From: Streptomyces purpureus
GTDB taxonomy: Bacteria; Actinomycetota; Actinomycetes; Streptomycetales; Streptomycetaceae
Length of the DNA: 64,000 nt
Direction of reading: 5' to 3'
Assembly: GCF_014648195.1 (NCBI RefSeq)
Contig: NZ_BMQQ01000012.1
Span: forward strand, 62,001-126,000
Both the position numbers and the translations under genes were made by a program. Shown in pieces: positions 50,478 to 58,769 of this stretch (its first letter is position 1; every line of letters starts with the position of its first letter). The notes beneath the pieces are model-generated. The model saw only the letters and a program-made list of their open reading frames with translations, made no database searches and was not told the origin of the DNA.

Positions 50478-50831
50478 TCAGTCGGTGGCGTTGACGGCCT
50501 CCTCGACCGAGGTGTGAATGGGGAACACCTTGGTCAGACCAGTGATCCGGAAGATCTTGAGAATGCGCTCCTGGTTGCACACCAGGCGCAGAGAGCCCTC
50601 GTGTGCGCGAACGCGCTTGAGACCGCCCACGAGCACGCCGAGGCCGGTCGAGTCGAGGAAGTCCACGCCCTCCATGTCGACAACCAGGTGGTAGCTGCCG
50701 TCGTTCACCAACTCGACCAACTGCTCGCGCAGCTTGGGCGCGGTATACACATCAATCTCGCCACCGACCTCGACGACCGTACGGTCGCCACCAGGGCCGG
50801 ACACATTGCGAGTCGACAGGGACAGGTCCAC
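50478..50831 (-). CDS. bldG: Anti-sigma factor antagonist BldG
   Basis: The 117-residue STAS protein is needed for aerial mycelium and antibiotic production in Streptomyces. It sequesters anti-sigma factors when unphosphorylated. The phosphorylated serine is in DFLDSTGLGVLVG, Ser-61 here. The classical protein is 113 residues with Ser-57; this one has four extra residues near position 11 (SGPG). GTG at 50831 has GGAGG upstream. The HATPase gene follows in the same operon. Confidence 0.96.
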   Translation of the reverse strand: MDLSLSTRNVSGPGGDRTVVEVGGEIDVYTAPKLREQLVELVNDGSYHLVVDMEGVDFLDSTGLGVLVGGLKRVRAHEGSLRLVCNQERILKIFRITGLTKVFPIHTSVEEAVNATD

Positions 50832-50911
50832 GGATCCTCCAGCACCTTGCTATCGAGCGGTCGCCCCCTCGGGTCTCCCCGGCGGAGCCAGGGGACGGAT
50901 CGCCAGCCGCG

Positions 50912-53389
50912 ATGGCATTCAATCACTTACCAGCAGCCATGCACGACGCCTTGGAAGCATTGTCCGTCACGCCGGTGACACACTCGGTGCCGATGGCCAG
51001 GAATCAGCGCCCCGGACGACCGAACGCGAGCGGGCAAACACAGCCTTCCCCCGGTACGGTCCTCGACCGGCTCACCGCGGGGCAGAGCCGTGCTGCACGC
51101 GTCACTCATACGGAGCACTTGCCCCCAAGACCGGGTCGTCATGCCGTCTGGCCCGACCGGATCCGCGCCGAAGTGATCAACGCCATTCAGACGGCCGGCA
51201 TCGACCACCCCTGGGCCCACCAGGCACAGGCCGCCGAGCACGCCCTGGACGGCGAGTCCGTGGTGATCGCCACGGGCACCGCCTCCGGCAAGTCCCTGGC
51301 CTATCTGGCACCGGTCCTGAGCACCCTCCTGGACGGCTCCGAGGCCCCCAACGGCCGGGGCGCCACGGCGCTCTACCTCGCCCCCACCAAGGCCCTCGCC
51401 GCCGACCAGCGCCGCGCCGTGCGTGAACTGGCCGCCCCGCTCGGCAACCGCGTCCGCCCCGCCGTCTACGACGGCGACACGCCGGTCGAGGAGCGAGAGT
51501 GGGTCCGGCAGTACGCGAACTACGTACTGACCAACCCCGACATGCTCCACCGGGGCATACTCCCGTCCCACCCCCGCTGGTCCTCCTTCCTGCGGGCCCT
51601 GCGCTATGTCGTCATCGACGAGTGCCACACCTACCGCGGCGTGTTCGGCTCCCATGTCGCCCAGGTGCTGCGCCGGCTCCGGCGTGTCTGCGCCCGCTAC
51701 GGCGCGAACCCGGTCTTCCTGCTGGCCTCGGCAACCTCCGCCCAGCCCGCCGTGGCCGCGACCCGTCTCACCGGCCTGCCGGTACGCGAGGTGGCCGACG
51801 ACGCCTCACCCCGCGGTGAACTGGTCTTCGCCCTGTGGGAGCCACCGCTCACCGAGCTGCACGGCGAGCAGGGCGCCCCGGTGCGCCGCACGGCCACCGC
51901 CGAGACCGCCGACCTGCTCACCGACCTGACGGTCCAGGGCGTGCGTACGGTCGCTTTCGTACGCTCCCGCCGCGGCGCCGAGCTCATCTCCGTCATCGCC
52001 CAGGAGCGGCTGGCCGAGGTGGACCGCTCACTGTCCCGCCGCGTGGCCGCCTACCGGGGCGGCTATCTCCCCGAGGAGCGCCGGGCCCTGGAGCGCGCCC
52101 TGCACTCGGGGGAGCTCCTCGGGCTGGCCGCGACCACCGCCTTGGAGCTCGGCGTCGACGTCTCCGGCCTCGACGCCGTCCTCATCGCCGGCTATCCCGG
52201 AACCCGGGCCTCGCTCTGGCAGCAGGCCGGCCGGGCCGGCCGTTCCGGCCAGGGCGCCCTGGCCGTCCTGATCGCCCGCGACGACCCGCTGGACACCTTT
52301 CTCGTCCACCACCCCGAGGCGCTCTTCGACCAGCCGGTCGAATCGACCGTCCTGGACCCCGACAACCCCTACGTCCTCGCTCCCCATCTCTGCGCGGCCG
52401 CCTCCGAGCTCCCGCTCACCGAGGCGGACCTGGATCTGTTCGGGCCCGCCGTGCCCGAGCTGCTGCCGCAGCTGGAGTCGGCCGGGCTGCTGCGCCGACG
52501 CGCGGCCGGCTGGTACTGGACCCGCCGCGAGCGGGCCGCCGACCTCACCGACATCCGCGGCGGGGGCGGCTCACCGGTCCAGATCGTCGAAGCGGGCACC
52601 GGCCGGCTGCTGGGCACGGTCGACGAGGCCGCCTCGCACGCCGCCGTCCACGACGGCGCCGTCCACCTCCACCAGGGCCGTACGTACCTCGTGAAGCACC
52701 TCGACCTGAAGGACTCCGTCGCCCTCGTCGAGGAGGCCAGCCCGCCGTACTCCACCACCGCCCGCGACAGCACCTCCATCTCCGTCCTGGAGACCGACAC
52801 CGAGATCCCCTGGGGCGCCGGGCGGCTCTGCTACGGCTCCGTCGAGGTCACCAACCAGGTCGTCTCCTTCCTCCGCCGCCGTCTGATCACCGGCGAGGTG
52901 CTCGGCGAGACCAAACTCGACCTCCCGCCGCGCACTCTGCGCACCCGGGCCGTGTGGTGGACGGTCACCGAGGACCAGCTGGATGCCGCCCGGGTGAACC
53001 CGGAGCAGCTCGGCGGGGCGCTGCACGCCGCCGAGCACGCCTCGATCGGCATGCTGCCGCTCTTCGCCACCTGCGACCGCTGGGACATCGGCGGCGTCTC
53101 CGTCCCGCTGCACCCGGACACCCTGCTGCCGACGGTCTTCGTCTACGACGGCCACCCGGGCGGCGCCGGCTTCGCCGAGAGGGCCTTCCACACCGCCCGC
53201 GCCTGGCTCACCGCCACCCGTGAGGCCATCGCGTCCTGCGAGTGCGAGGCGGGCTGCCCCTCCTGCATCCAGTCTCCCAAGTGCGGCAACGGCAACGACC
53301 CGCTGCACAAGCGGGGCGCCGTGCGGCTCCTCACGGAACTGCTGCGGGAGGCCCCGGACCCGGCCCCGGAGGGCCCGCCCGCGCCCTGA
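50912..53389 (+). CDS. DEAD/DEAH helicase with C-terminal DUF1998 (MrfA / YprA type)
   Basis: The 825-residue helicase has Walker A ATGTASGKS (120-128), DECH at 236-239, and SAT as LASAT. The arginine-finger motif is QQAGRAGRSGQG. The C-terminal DUF1998 zinc region has four cysteines in CECEAGCPSCIQSPKCG. MrfA of Bacillus unwinds DNA and repairs mitomycin damage, and this protein has the same architecture. The 59 terminal bases overlap the convergent Tad-locus gene. The start at 50912 matches homologues. Confidence 0.94.
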   Translation: MAFNHLPAAMHDALEALSVTPVTHSVPMARNQRPGRPNASGQTQPSPGTVLDRLTAGQSRAARVTHTEHLPPRPGRHAVWPDRIRAEVINAIQTAGIDHPWAHQAQAAEHALDGESVVIATGTASGKSLAYLAPVLSTLLDGSEAPNGRGATALYLAPTKALAADQRRAVRELAAPLGNRVRPAVYDGDTPVEEREWVRQYANYVLTNPDMLHRGILPSHPRWSSFLRALRYVVIDECHTYRGVFGSHVAQVLRRLRRVCARYGANPVFLLASATSAQPAVAATRLTGLPVREVADDASPRGELVFALWEPPLTELHGEQGAPVRRTATAETADLLTDLTVQGVRTVAFVRSRRGAELISVIAQERLAEVDRSLSRRVAAYRGGYLPEERRALERALHSGELLGLAATTALELGVDVSGLDAVLIAGYPGTRASLWQQAGRAGRSGQGALAVLIARDDPLDTFLVHHPEALFDQPVESTVLDPDNPYVLAPHLCAAASELPLTEADLDLFGPAVPELLPQLESAGLLRRRAAGWYWTRRERAADLTDIRGGGGSPVQIVEAGTGRLLGTVDEAASHAAVHDGAVHLHQGRTYLVKHLDLKDSVALVEEASPPYSTTARDSTSISVLETDTEIPWGAGRLCYGSVEVTNQVVSFLRRRLITGEVLGETKLDLPPRTLRTRAVWWTVTEDQLDAARVNPEQLGGALHAAEHASIGMLPLFATCDRWDIGGVSVPLHPDTLLPTVFVYDGHPGGAGFAERAFHTARAWLTATREAIASCECEAGCPSCIQSPKCGNGNDPLHKRGAVRLLTELLREAPDPAPEGPPAP

Positions 53390-53693
53390 CCTGCGGGGCG
53401 TACGGGCCGAGGCGGACGCGGGCCGTCACATCCGCCACATCGCCGCGCAGAGCGCAGCGGACCACCTGGGCCCCTTGAGCCCTGGCGACGCGTGAGGCGG
53501 CCGTACAGGCCGATTCCTGGCCCCACAGGGCCCGGTCGGCGGCCGCCAGCGCCGCCAGGTCGGCCGCCGACCCGGCCCGGTGTCGGGCCGCGACCGCCTG
53601 CCCCAGGGCCAGCACGACGGCGAACACCGCGCACAGGGCGCCCACCGCGACGACCGTCCACACCGTCGCCGATCCTCGCTCCCTGGGCTTCAC
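53331..53693 (-). CDS. Rv3654c-family TadE-like protein
   Basis: The 120-residue protein starts VKPRERGSATVWTVVAVGAL, a pilin-like helix of the helicase/secretion-neighbourhood TadE family. It ends in a Pro/Gly tail. It is the last gene of the Tad operon; its GTG overlaps the TadE stop (GTGA). Its end overlaps the helicase 3' end by 59 bp on the other strand. It is probably a minor pilin. Confidence 0.82.
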   Translation of the reverse strand: MKPRERGSATVWTVVAVGALCAVFAVVLALGQAVAARHRAGSAADLAALAAADRALWGQESACTAASRVARAQGAQVVRCALRGDVADVTARVRLGPYAPQVRARAGPPGPGPGPPAAVP

Positions 53694-54157
53694 GAGCCCT
53701 GCCCCGACGCCGGGGGCCCGGCGGGGTCCTGGCCGACGGTGTCCTCGGCGAGCGCGCTCGCCTCGGCCCGCAGGGTCAGCCCGAGACCGCCGGGGCCGGC
53801 GGCCGGTGCCTCCACCAAGACCCGCCACAGATCACCCGACCGGCCGACGGAGACATTCGCCCCGCCCGGTGCGGCCGTCCGGGCGACGGCGGCCGCGGCT
53901 TCGGGGGGCTCCGAGCGGGCCACGGCCCGTGCGCCGGCCCGCGCCGCGTCCACGCACTGGATGTACGCGGCGACCGAGCTGAGCCCCCAGAGCAGCGCCG
54001 TCGTGAACACCACCAGCGCCGGGATCACCACGGCCGCCTCCGCGGTCACCGAGCCGCGATCGCGGCCGCGACCCGCTCCGGACCTCGCGCCCGATTTCGC
54101 TCCGGACCACTCCGCGCACCTCACTCCGGCGTCCGTGCCCGCGTCAGAACGGGACAT
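53690..54157 (-). CDS. TadE-family pilus assembly protein
   Basis: The 155-residue protein has a short cytoplasmic N-terminus, then DRGSVTAEAAVVIPALVVFT and a helix, the TadE pilin-like segment with the E of the processing motif. The gene overlaps the pilin-like gene upstream by 14 bp and the next gene by four. It is probably a minor pseudopilin. Confidence 0.85.
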   Translation of the reverse strand: MSRSDAGTDAGVRCAEWSGAKSGARSGAGRGRDRGSVTAEAAVVIPALVVFTTALLWGLSSVAAYIQCVDAARAGARAVARSEPPEAAAAVARTAAPGGANVSVGRSGDLWRVLVEAPAAGPGGLGLTLRAEASALAEDTVGQDPAGPPASGQGS

Positions 54158-54368
54158 CGAGCGCCTTTCCGATCACCGATTCCAGCGCACCGGAGACCGC
54201 GCCGCTGTTGATGATCTTGTAGAGCAGGGCCGCGAAGGCACAGGCCGCGATCGTCCCCATCGCGTACTCCGCAGTCGTCATTCCCGCGTCGGAGCCCATG
54301 CGACGCCCCAGGCGCTCACCGAGCTGATTCCTGAGCCGCTTGATCCGATCCCTCAGCAGCTTCCTCAT
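54144..54368 (-). CDS. DUF4244 Flp-pilin-like protein
   Basis: The 74-residue protein has a basic leader, then GMTTAEYAMGTIAACAFAALLYKI, a prepilin-type site (G, then E five residues later) and helix. DUF4244 is the probable major pilin of actinobacterial Tad loci. It lies 40 bp after the tadC gene. The ATG at 54368 is the only good start. Confidence 0.88.
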   Translation of the reverse strand: MRKLLRDRIKRLRNQLGERLGRRMGSDAGMTTAEYAMGTIAACAFAALLYKIINSGAVSGALESVIGKALDVPF

Positions 54369-54408
54369 GCCAACCCCCTCATGTTCCGTTCGTCTTCGAC
54401 GTGTTCCG

Positions 54409-55173
54409 TCATCCGCGCATCAGCCCGTCCGCGAGGCCGATCACCCCCGGCGCCACCCCGATCGCGAGGAACGCGGGCAGGAAACACAGCCCCACCGGCG
54501 CCGTGATCAGCACCTGCGCCCGCTGGGCCCGGGTCGCCGCCTCACGCGCGTGTGCCGCCCGGAGTTCAGCCGCGATCCGTGCCACCGGTTCGGCGGCCGG
54601 CGCCCCCGAGGAACCGGCCCGCTCCAGACAGCGGGCCAGGCTCTCCGCGCCTGGTATGCCGCCGAACCTCCGCCACACCTCGGCCGGTTCACCACCGAGA
54701 CGCAGCTCGGCCGCCGTATGCGCCAGCCGTTCCCCCACCGGCCCGCCCAGGGATTCCCCAACCGCCTCGGCCGCCTCCCGCGGCCCGGCGCCGGCCGTGA
54801 CGCATGCCGCCAACAGGTCGGCCGCCAAGGGCAACTGATCCCGCTCGCCAACGCCCGCAGGGGCCGCTGGTCGGCGCCGCTGCCAGTACCGCGCCCCGCC
54901 ACCCGCGATCAGGCCGACCAGGGCGCCAATCACCCCGCCCACCAGTACGTAACAGGCGAGCAGCGCTCCAAGAGGCACGCCCCAACGCCGCGCCCAGGCT
55001 CCGTACATGGCCCAGTTGCGCGGCGGCCGTACCCGCTCCGCCGCCAGAAGGGCCGCGATCCTGGCCCGGGCACGCCGCTCATCCCGCCGGCGGCTCGCCG
55101 AGAAGAAGGCCCAGAGCAGCCCTGCCAGCACGGCGCATCCGATCTCCAGCCGGTGGAGCATCTCGCCGGTCAT
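54409..55173 (-). CDS. tadC: Type II secretion F-domain protein (TadC)
   Basis: The 254-residue inner-membrane protein has an N-terminal helix, a cytoplasmic F domain (LPLAADLLAACVTAGAGPREAAEAV) and C-terminal helices. It is the second platform subunit of the Tad pilus machine. Its ATG overlaps the tadB stop (ATGA, 55170-55173). Confidence 0.88.
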   Translation of the reverse strand: MTGEMLHRLEIGCAVLAGLLWAFFSASRRRDERRARARIAALLAAERVRPPRNWAMYGAWARRWGVPLGALLACYVLVGGVIGALVGLIAGGGARYWQRRRPAAPAGVGERDQLPLAADLLAACVTAGAGPREAAEAVGESLGGPVGERLAHTAAELRLGGEPAEVWRRFGGIPGAESLARCLERAGSSGAPAAEPVARIAAELRAAHAREAATRAQRAQVLITAPVGLCFLPAFLAIGVAPGVIGLADGLMRG

Positions 55174-56018
55174 GGCTTCTCCCCCGCCCGTACGATCCGC
55201 GCGGCCCAGGCGATCCCGGCCGCCTCCAGCAGGGCTCCCGCGGTCAGGCACGCGAGGCCGGCCGGCGTGTGGAACAGCACCCGCAGCGGCTCGGCCCCCA
55301 TGGCCGCGCCCAGCACGAGCCCCACCGCCGGGAGCAGCGCGAGGACCGCCACCGTCGCCCAGGCTCCGGCCAGTTGGGACCGCAGCCGCTCCCGTTGATC
55401 CCGGCGCTCCCGAAGCACAGCGTCGAGCCGGTCGAGTCCCGCGGCGAGGCCGGCGCCGCCGTCCACCGCCACCTGCCAGCAGGCGGCCATCCCGGCCAGC
55501 CCGTCCGCGCCGTCCTCCCGCGCCGCCTGCCGCAGAGCGGCCGGTACGTCACCGCCGAACCGCGCCGCCGCCAGCACCCCGGCCTCAGCGCCGCCGAGCC
55601 CGCCCGCGGCCCGGGCTCCGAGAAGCAGCGCCTGCCCCGGCTGCAGACCCGCCCGCAGTTCCCCCGCGACCGCGCCGCACAGGGCGATGACACCGTCGGC
55701 TCGCGCCTCCCCGGCCCTCCGACGTTCCCTGGCCCGCCGCTTCCGTCCGGCCAGCGGCACCGCCACCAGTCCGGCGATCAACGGCAGCACCGCCTCCCCG
55801 AGGACGGCCAGCGCCACCCCGAGCACCGGACAGAGCCACTCCGGCCGCCTGCGGATCTCGGGCCACCAGCGCTCCCAGGGCCAGGGAGCCGGTGCCTCCA
55901 CCGCTCCCCCTCCCGCGAGCATCAACCGTGCCCGCCGCAGGCTCCGTTCGTGTCCCACGGCAAGCCAGCCCGCGGCCCCGGCGCACAGGGCGGCCGCGAA
56001 GGCCCAGTACGCCGTCAC
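55170..56018 (-). CDS. tadB: Type II secretion F-domain protein (TadB)
   Basis: The 282-residue membrane protein has the F-domain signature (GELRAGLQPGQALLLGARAA) and flanking helices. The GTG at 56018 overlaps the TadA stop (GTGA), and tadC follows in the same way. The frame extends far upstream inside tadA, which was rejected as shadow sequence. Confidence 0.87.
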   Translation of the reverse strand: MTAYWAFAAALCAGAAGWLAVGHERSLRRARLMLAGGGAVEAPAPWPWERWWPEIRRRPEWLCPVLGVALAVLGEAVLPLIAGLVAVPLAGRKRRARERRRAGEARADGVIALCGAVAGELRAGLQPGQALLLGARAAGGLGGAEAGVLAAARFGGDVPAALRQAAREDGADGLAGMAACWQVAVDGGAGLAAGLDRLDAVLRERRDQRERLRSQLAGAWATVAVLALLPAVGLVLGAAMGAEPLRVLFHTPAGLACLTAGALLEAAGIAWAARIVRAGEKP

Positions 56019-57181
56019 CACTGGGCACCCCCGATCAGCGACCGCAACCACGGCCAGCCGCGCTCCTGGACGAATCCGTCCGCGGCCCAGCGCAGCGCCG
56101 GTACGGTCACCACCAGCCCTCGCGGGTCGCGCTCCAGGACGTGCACCTCGGTGATCCGCCGCCGCCCTTCCCGGTCGCGTACGAGATGCAGCACCGCCGA
56201 GAGACCGGCGGCCACCTGGCTGTGGAGCGCGGCCCGGTCCAGGCCCGCGGCCGTTCCCAGCGCCTCGAGACGGGCCGGCACGTCCGCCGCCGTGTTGGCG
56301 TGCACCGTCCCGCAGCCCCCGTGTCCGGTGTTCAATGCGGCCAGGAGGTCGGTCACTTCGCTCCCTCGTACCTCGCCGACGACGAGCCGGTCGGGCCGCA
56401 TCCGCAGCGCCTGCCGCACCAGATCGCGAAGGGTCACCTGCCCGGCGCCCTCCTGATTCGCCGGCCGCGTCTCCAGGCGCACCACATGGGGGTGGTCCGG
56501 CTTCAACTCCGCTGAGTCCTCGGCCAGTACGATCCGCTCCCGTTTCCCCACCAGTCCCAGGAGTGCGGACAGCAGGGTCGTCTTCCCGGAGCCGGTCCCA
56601 CCGCTGATCAGGTACGCGACCCTGCGCTCCACCATCGCCCTCAGCACCCGGTCCCCGCCCGGTGGGATCGTGCCCGCCGCCATCAGCTCGTCGAGCGAGA
56701 AGGCCTTCGCCCGCACGACCCGCAGGGACAGGCAGGTCGAACCGACCGCCACCGGCGGCAGGACGGCATGCATCCGTGTCCCGTCCGGGAGCCGCGCGTC
56801 CACCCACGGGTGCGCGTCGTCGAGCCGCCGCCCCGCCACGGAGGCCAGGCGCTGGGCGAGTCTGCGCACGGCCGCGCCGTCCGAGAAGGAGACCCCGGTC
56901 GGTTCGAGGCCCGCGCCTCGGTCAACCCAGACCTGGTCGGGCGCGGACACCAGTACGTCGGTCACCGAGGGATCCGCCAGCAGCGGCTCCAGGGGGCCCG
57001 TGCCGACGAGCTCGGACCGCAGCCGTTCGGCCACCCCCAGCACTTCCGCGTCGCCCAGAAGCCTCCCCTGCGCGCGCAGTGCGGCCGCCACGCGTGCGGG
57101 GGTGGGTTCGGCCCCGCTCTCCGCGAGCCGCTGCCGGACGGCGTCGAGAAGCTGCGCGCCGGCCGTCGGACTCGTCGTCAT
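56015..57181 (-). CDS. tadA: Tad secretion ATPase (CpaF/TadA family)
   Basis: The 388-residue ATPase energises pilus assembly. Walker A is GGTGSGKT (194-201), the Asp box VLAEDSAELK, the Walker B region PDRLVVGEVRGSE and the His box TGHGGCGTVHAN. The start at 57181 overlaps the ssd stop (ATGA). Confidence 0.93.
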   Translation of the reverse strand: MTTSPTAGAQLLDAVRQRLAESGAEPTPARVAAALRAQGRLLGDAEVLGVAERLRSELVGTGPLEPLLADPSVTDVLVSAPDQVWVDRGAGLEPTGVSFSDGAAVRRLAQRLASVAGRRLDDAHPWVDARLPDGTRMHAVLPPVAVGSTCLSLRVVRAKAFSLDELMAAGTIPPGGDRVLRAMVERRVAYLISGGTGSGKTTLLSALLGLVGKRERIVLAEDSAELKPDHPHVVRLETRPANQEGAGQVTLRDLVRQALRMRPDRLVVGEVRGSEVTDLLAALNTGHGGCGTVHANTAADVPARLEALGTAAGLDRAALHSQVAAGLSAVLHLVRDREGRRRITEVHVLERDPRGLVVTVPALRWAADGFVQERGWPWLRSLIGGAQW

Positions 57182-58278
57182 GAGACACCGTCCGCGGCCA
57201 GGGCCCGGTCCCAGAACGCCGTGCAGAAGCGGGCCAGCGGCCCGGGGACGGACCCCGGCGGCGTGCCCGCGTCCTGGGAGGCCAGAAGGAAGGGCTCGAC
57301 GGGGAGTTCCCCGGCGAGCGGCAGCCCCAGAGTCCCGGCGACCCACTGCTCGTCCAGTCCCGCCGCGTACGGACCGCGCGCCACCACGCGCAGATCGCGC
57401 AGGACCATGCCGGCCATGGAGGCGACCCGGTTCGCCGCCGCCACCGCCCTCAGCTCACCCGGGACCACCAGCAGCCCCATGTCCAGCTGCGCCAGCGCCT
57501 CCGCCACCCCCTCGTCGACCCGGCGGGGCAGATCCACGACGACCACGCCCCCGCGCCTGCGGGCTGCGGCGAGCACGGACCGCATGGCCTCGGGCGGGAC
57601 GACCACCGAGTCGCCCCGGTCCCAGCTGAGCACCCGCAGCCCATGCAGGGCGGGCAGCGACTCCTCCAGGGCGCCGCCCGCGACCCGTCCCTTGGAGGCG
57701 GCGAAATCCGGCCATCGGCGGCCCTCGGAGTGCTCGCCGCCGAGGACCACGTCGAGCCCTCCGCCGAGCGGGTCCCCGTCGACCAGCATGGTGCGCCGGC
57801 CCCCGCGTGCCGCGGCCAGCGCCAGCGCGCAGGCCAGCGTGGACGCCCCGGCGCCGCCACGACCGCCGATCACCCCGACGGTCATCGCCTGGCTGCCGAC
57901 GCCTTCGACGGTGTCGGCGATACGGTCCACCAGCCAGCTCTCGGCGTCCGGCAGCCGCAGCACACAGTCGGCGCCGATCTCGACGGCCCGCCGCCACACA
58001 CCTGGGTCGTCCTGGTCACGGCCCACCAGCAGCACGCCGTCCCGGCGTGCCGCGCCCCGGCAGCGGTCCGCCGCGTCGTCGCCGACCAGGACGAGTGGCG
58101 CGTCGTCCCAGCTCGCCCGGTGCTGGAGTACCTCGTGCCGCACCTCGGGCTCGGCCCCCGCGGCGGCGCACAGCCGCAGCAGGTCGTCCAGCAGCGCGAC
58201 GTCCTCGGTGACGATCAGCGGTCCGGCGCGCCGCCCCTCGGCGGCCTGCGGTCGATCGGAACTCATGAATCCGGTCAT
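57178..58278 (-). CDS. ssd: Septum-site-determining protein Ssd / CpaE-like
   Basis: The 366-residue MinD/ParA-like protein has a receiver-like N-terminal domain (LIVTEDVALLDDLLRLC) and a P-loop region GGRGGAGASTLAC, in which the lysines of the KGGxGK loop are missing; this is the known Ssd variation. In mycobacteria Ssd alters septum formation and in Streptomyces it belongs to the Tad locus. ATG at 58278 has GGGGGAG. It is the first gene of the six-gene overlapping operon. Confidence 0.9.
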   Translation of the reverse strand: MTGFMSSDRPQAAEGRRAGPLIVTEDVALLDDLLRLCAAAGAEPEVRHEVLQHRASWDDAPLVLVGDDAADRCRGAARRDGVLLVGRDQDDPGVWRRAVEIGADCVLRLPDAESWLVDRIADTVEGVGSQAMTVGVIGGRGGAGASTLACALALAAARGGRRTMLVDGDPLGGGLDVVLGGEHSEGRRWPDFAASKGRVAGGALEESLPALHGLRVLSWDRGDSVVVPPEAMRSVLAAARRRGGVVVVDLPRRVDEGVAEALAQLDMGLLVVPGELRAVAAANRVASMAGMVLRDLRVVARGPYAAGLDEQWVAGTLGLPLAGELPVEPFLLASQDAGTPPGSVPGPLARFCTAFWDRALAADGVS

Positions 58279-58600
58279 GTCCCGCTCCCCCTATCCATAC
58301 GATCCGCGGGCGATCTCCACGCCGTCGGTCCACGCCGTGAGATCGGTGATTCCTGCGGTCCGCGAACTTCGCGGCGGGAATCACCGTGCAGCGATCCGGA
58401 AAATCGTGTGGATCTTGCTCGAAAACTGTGGACAACTCGCCAGTTGTGAATAACTTCATCGCCCATACCGGTGACTTCCGGAGAGCAGCGCAGCCGATAC
58501 GCTGAGTGACGAATCAGAGCCGGCGAAGGGGGAGGACGATGCGGGCGTCAGAGGGTGTTTTCGAGCCGACGCGAGAGGCGAAAACGCGTCCGGACATGCG
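58279..58600. promoter_or_regulatory. ssd operon promoter region with DnaA boxes
   Basis: No gene is seen here. Three DnaA-box-like sequences, spaced 20 and 18 bp, are on the minus strand at 58407-58415, 58427-58435 and 58445-58453. A CCGATACGCT -10-like element lies at 58494-58503 for rightward transcription, and GGGGGAGG with ATG at 58539 could start a 52-codon frame of doubtful coding value. Confidence 0.6.
58407..58453 (-). promoter_or_regulatory. Cluster of DnaA boxes
   Basis: TTATTCACA (58445-58453) and TTGTCCACA (58427-58435) are perfect DnaA boxes by the E. coli and Streptomyces consensus. AGATCCACA (58407-58415) matches at six of nine positions. The even spacing suggests cooperative binding. 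Confidence 0.7.
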
Positions 58601-58665
58601 ACGACCCCCGCCGGGGGGGAGAGCGGGGGTCGTCTCTCCGGCCGACTCGGGGGGGGAGGAGCCGG
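58601..58665 (-). ncRNA. 6C RNA (two C-loop hairpins)
   Basis: Read on the minus strand there are two hairpins whose loops contain runs of C. The first has stem CCGGCTC/GAGTCGG (one G-U pair) and a loop with eight C (58642-58665). The second has stem ACGACCCCCGC/GCGGGGGTCGT and a loop with seven C (58601-58633). This is the defining structure of the actinobacterial 6C RNA, which lies at the same locus in S. coelicolor. True ends were not determined. Confidence 0.9.
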
Positions 58666-58769
58666 TCCGGGTTAGCACGGTCGCGAACGATCCGTGACTT
58701 CCATGGTGTACCCGAGAGCCCTCTCAGGCAAACCCACGCGCCCCAGCGTACGCCGAATGGCGGGCACCT

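Noticed and set aside
58407..58453. DnaA boxes as a replication origin
   Set aside because: Only two perfect boxes are present and the dnaA-dnaN genes of the Streptomyces origin are absent.
58506..58697. Short frame from 58539 with a GGGGGAGG ribosome site
   Set aside because: The ribosome site is good, but the 52 codons pass through the 6C RNA hairpins on the other strand and show no coding bias.
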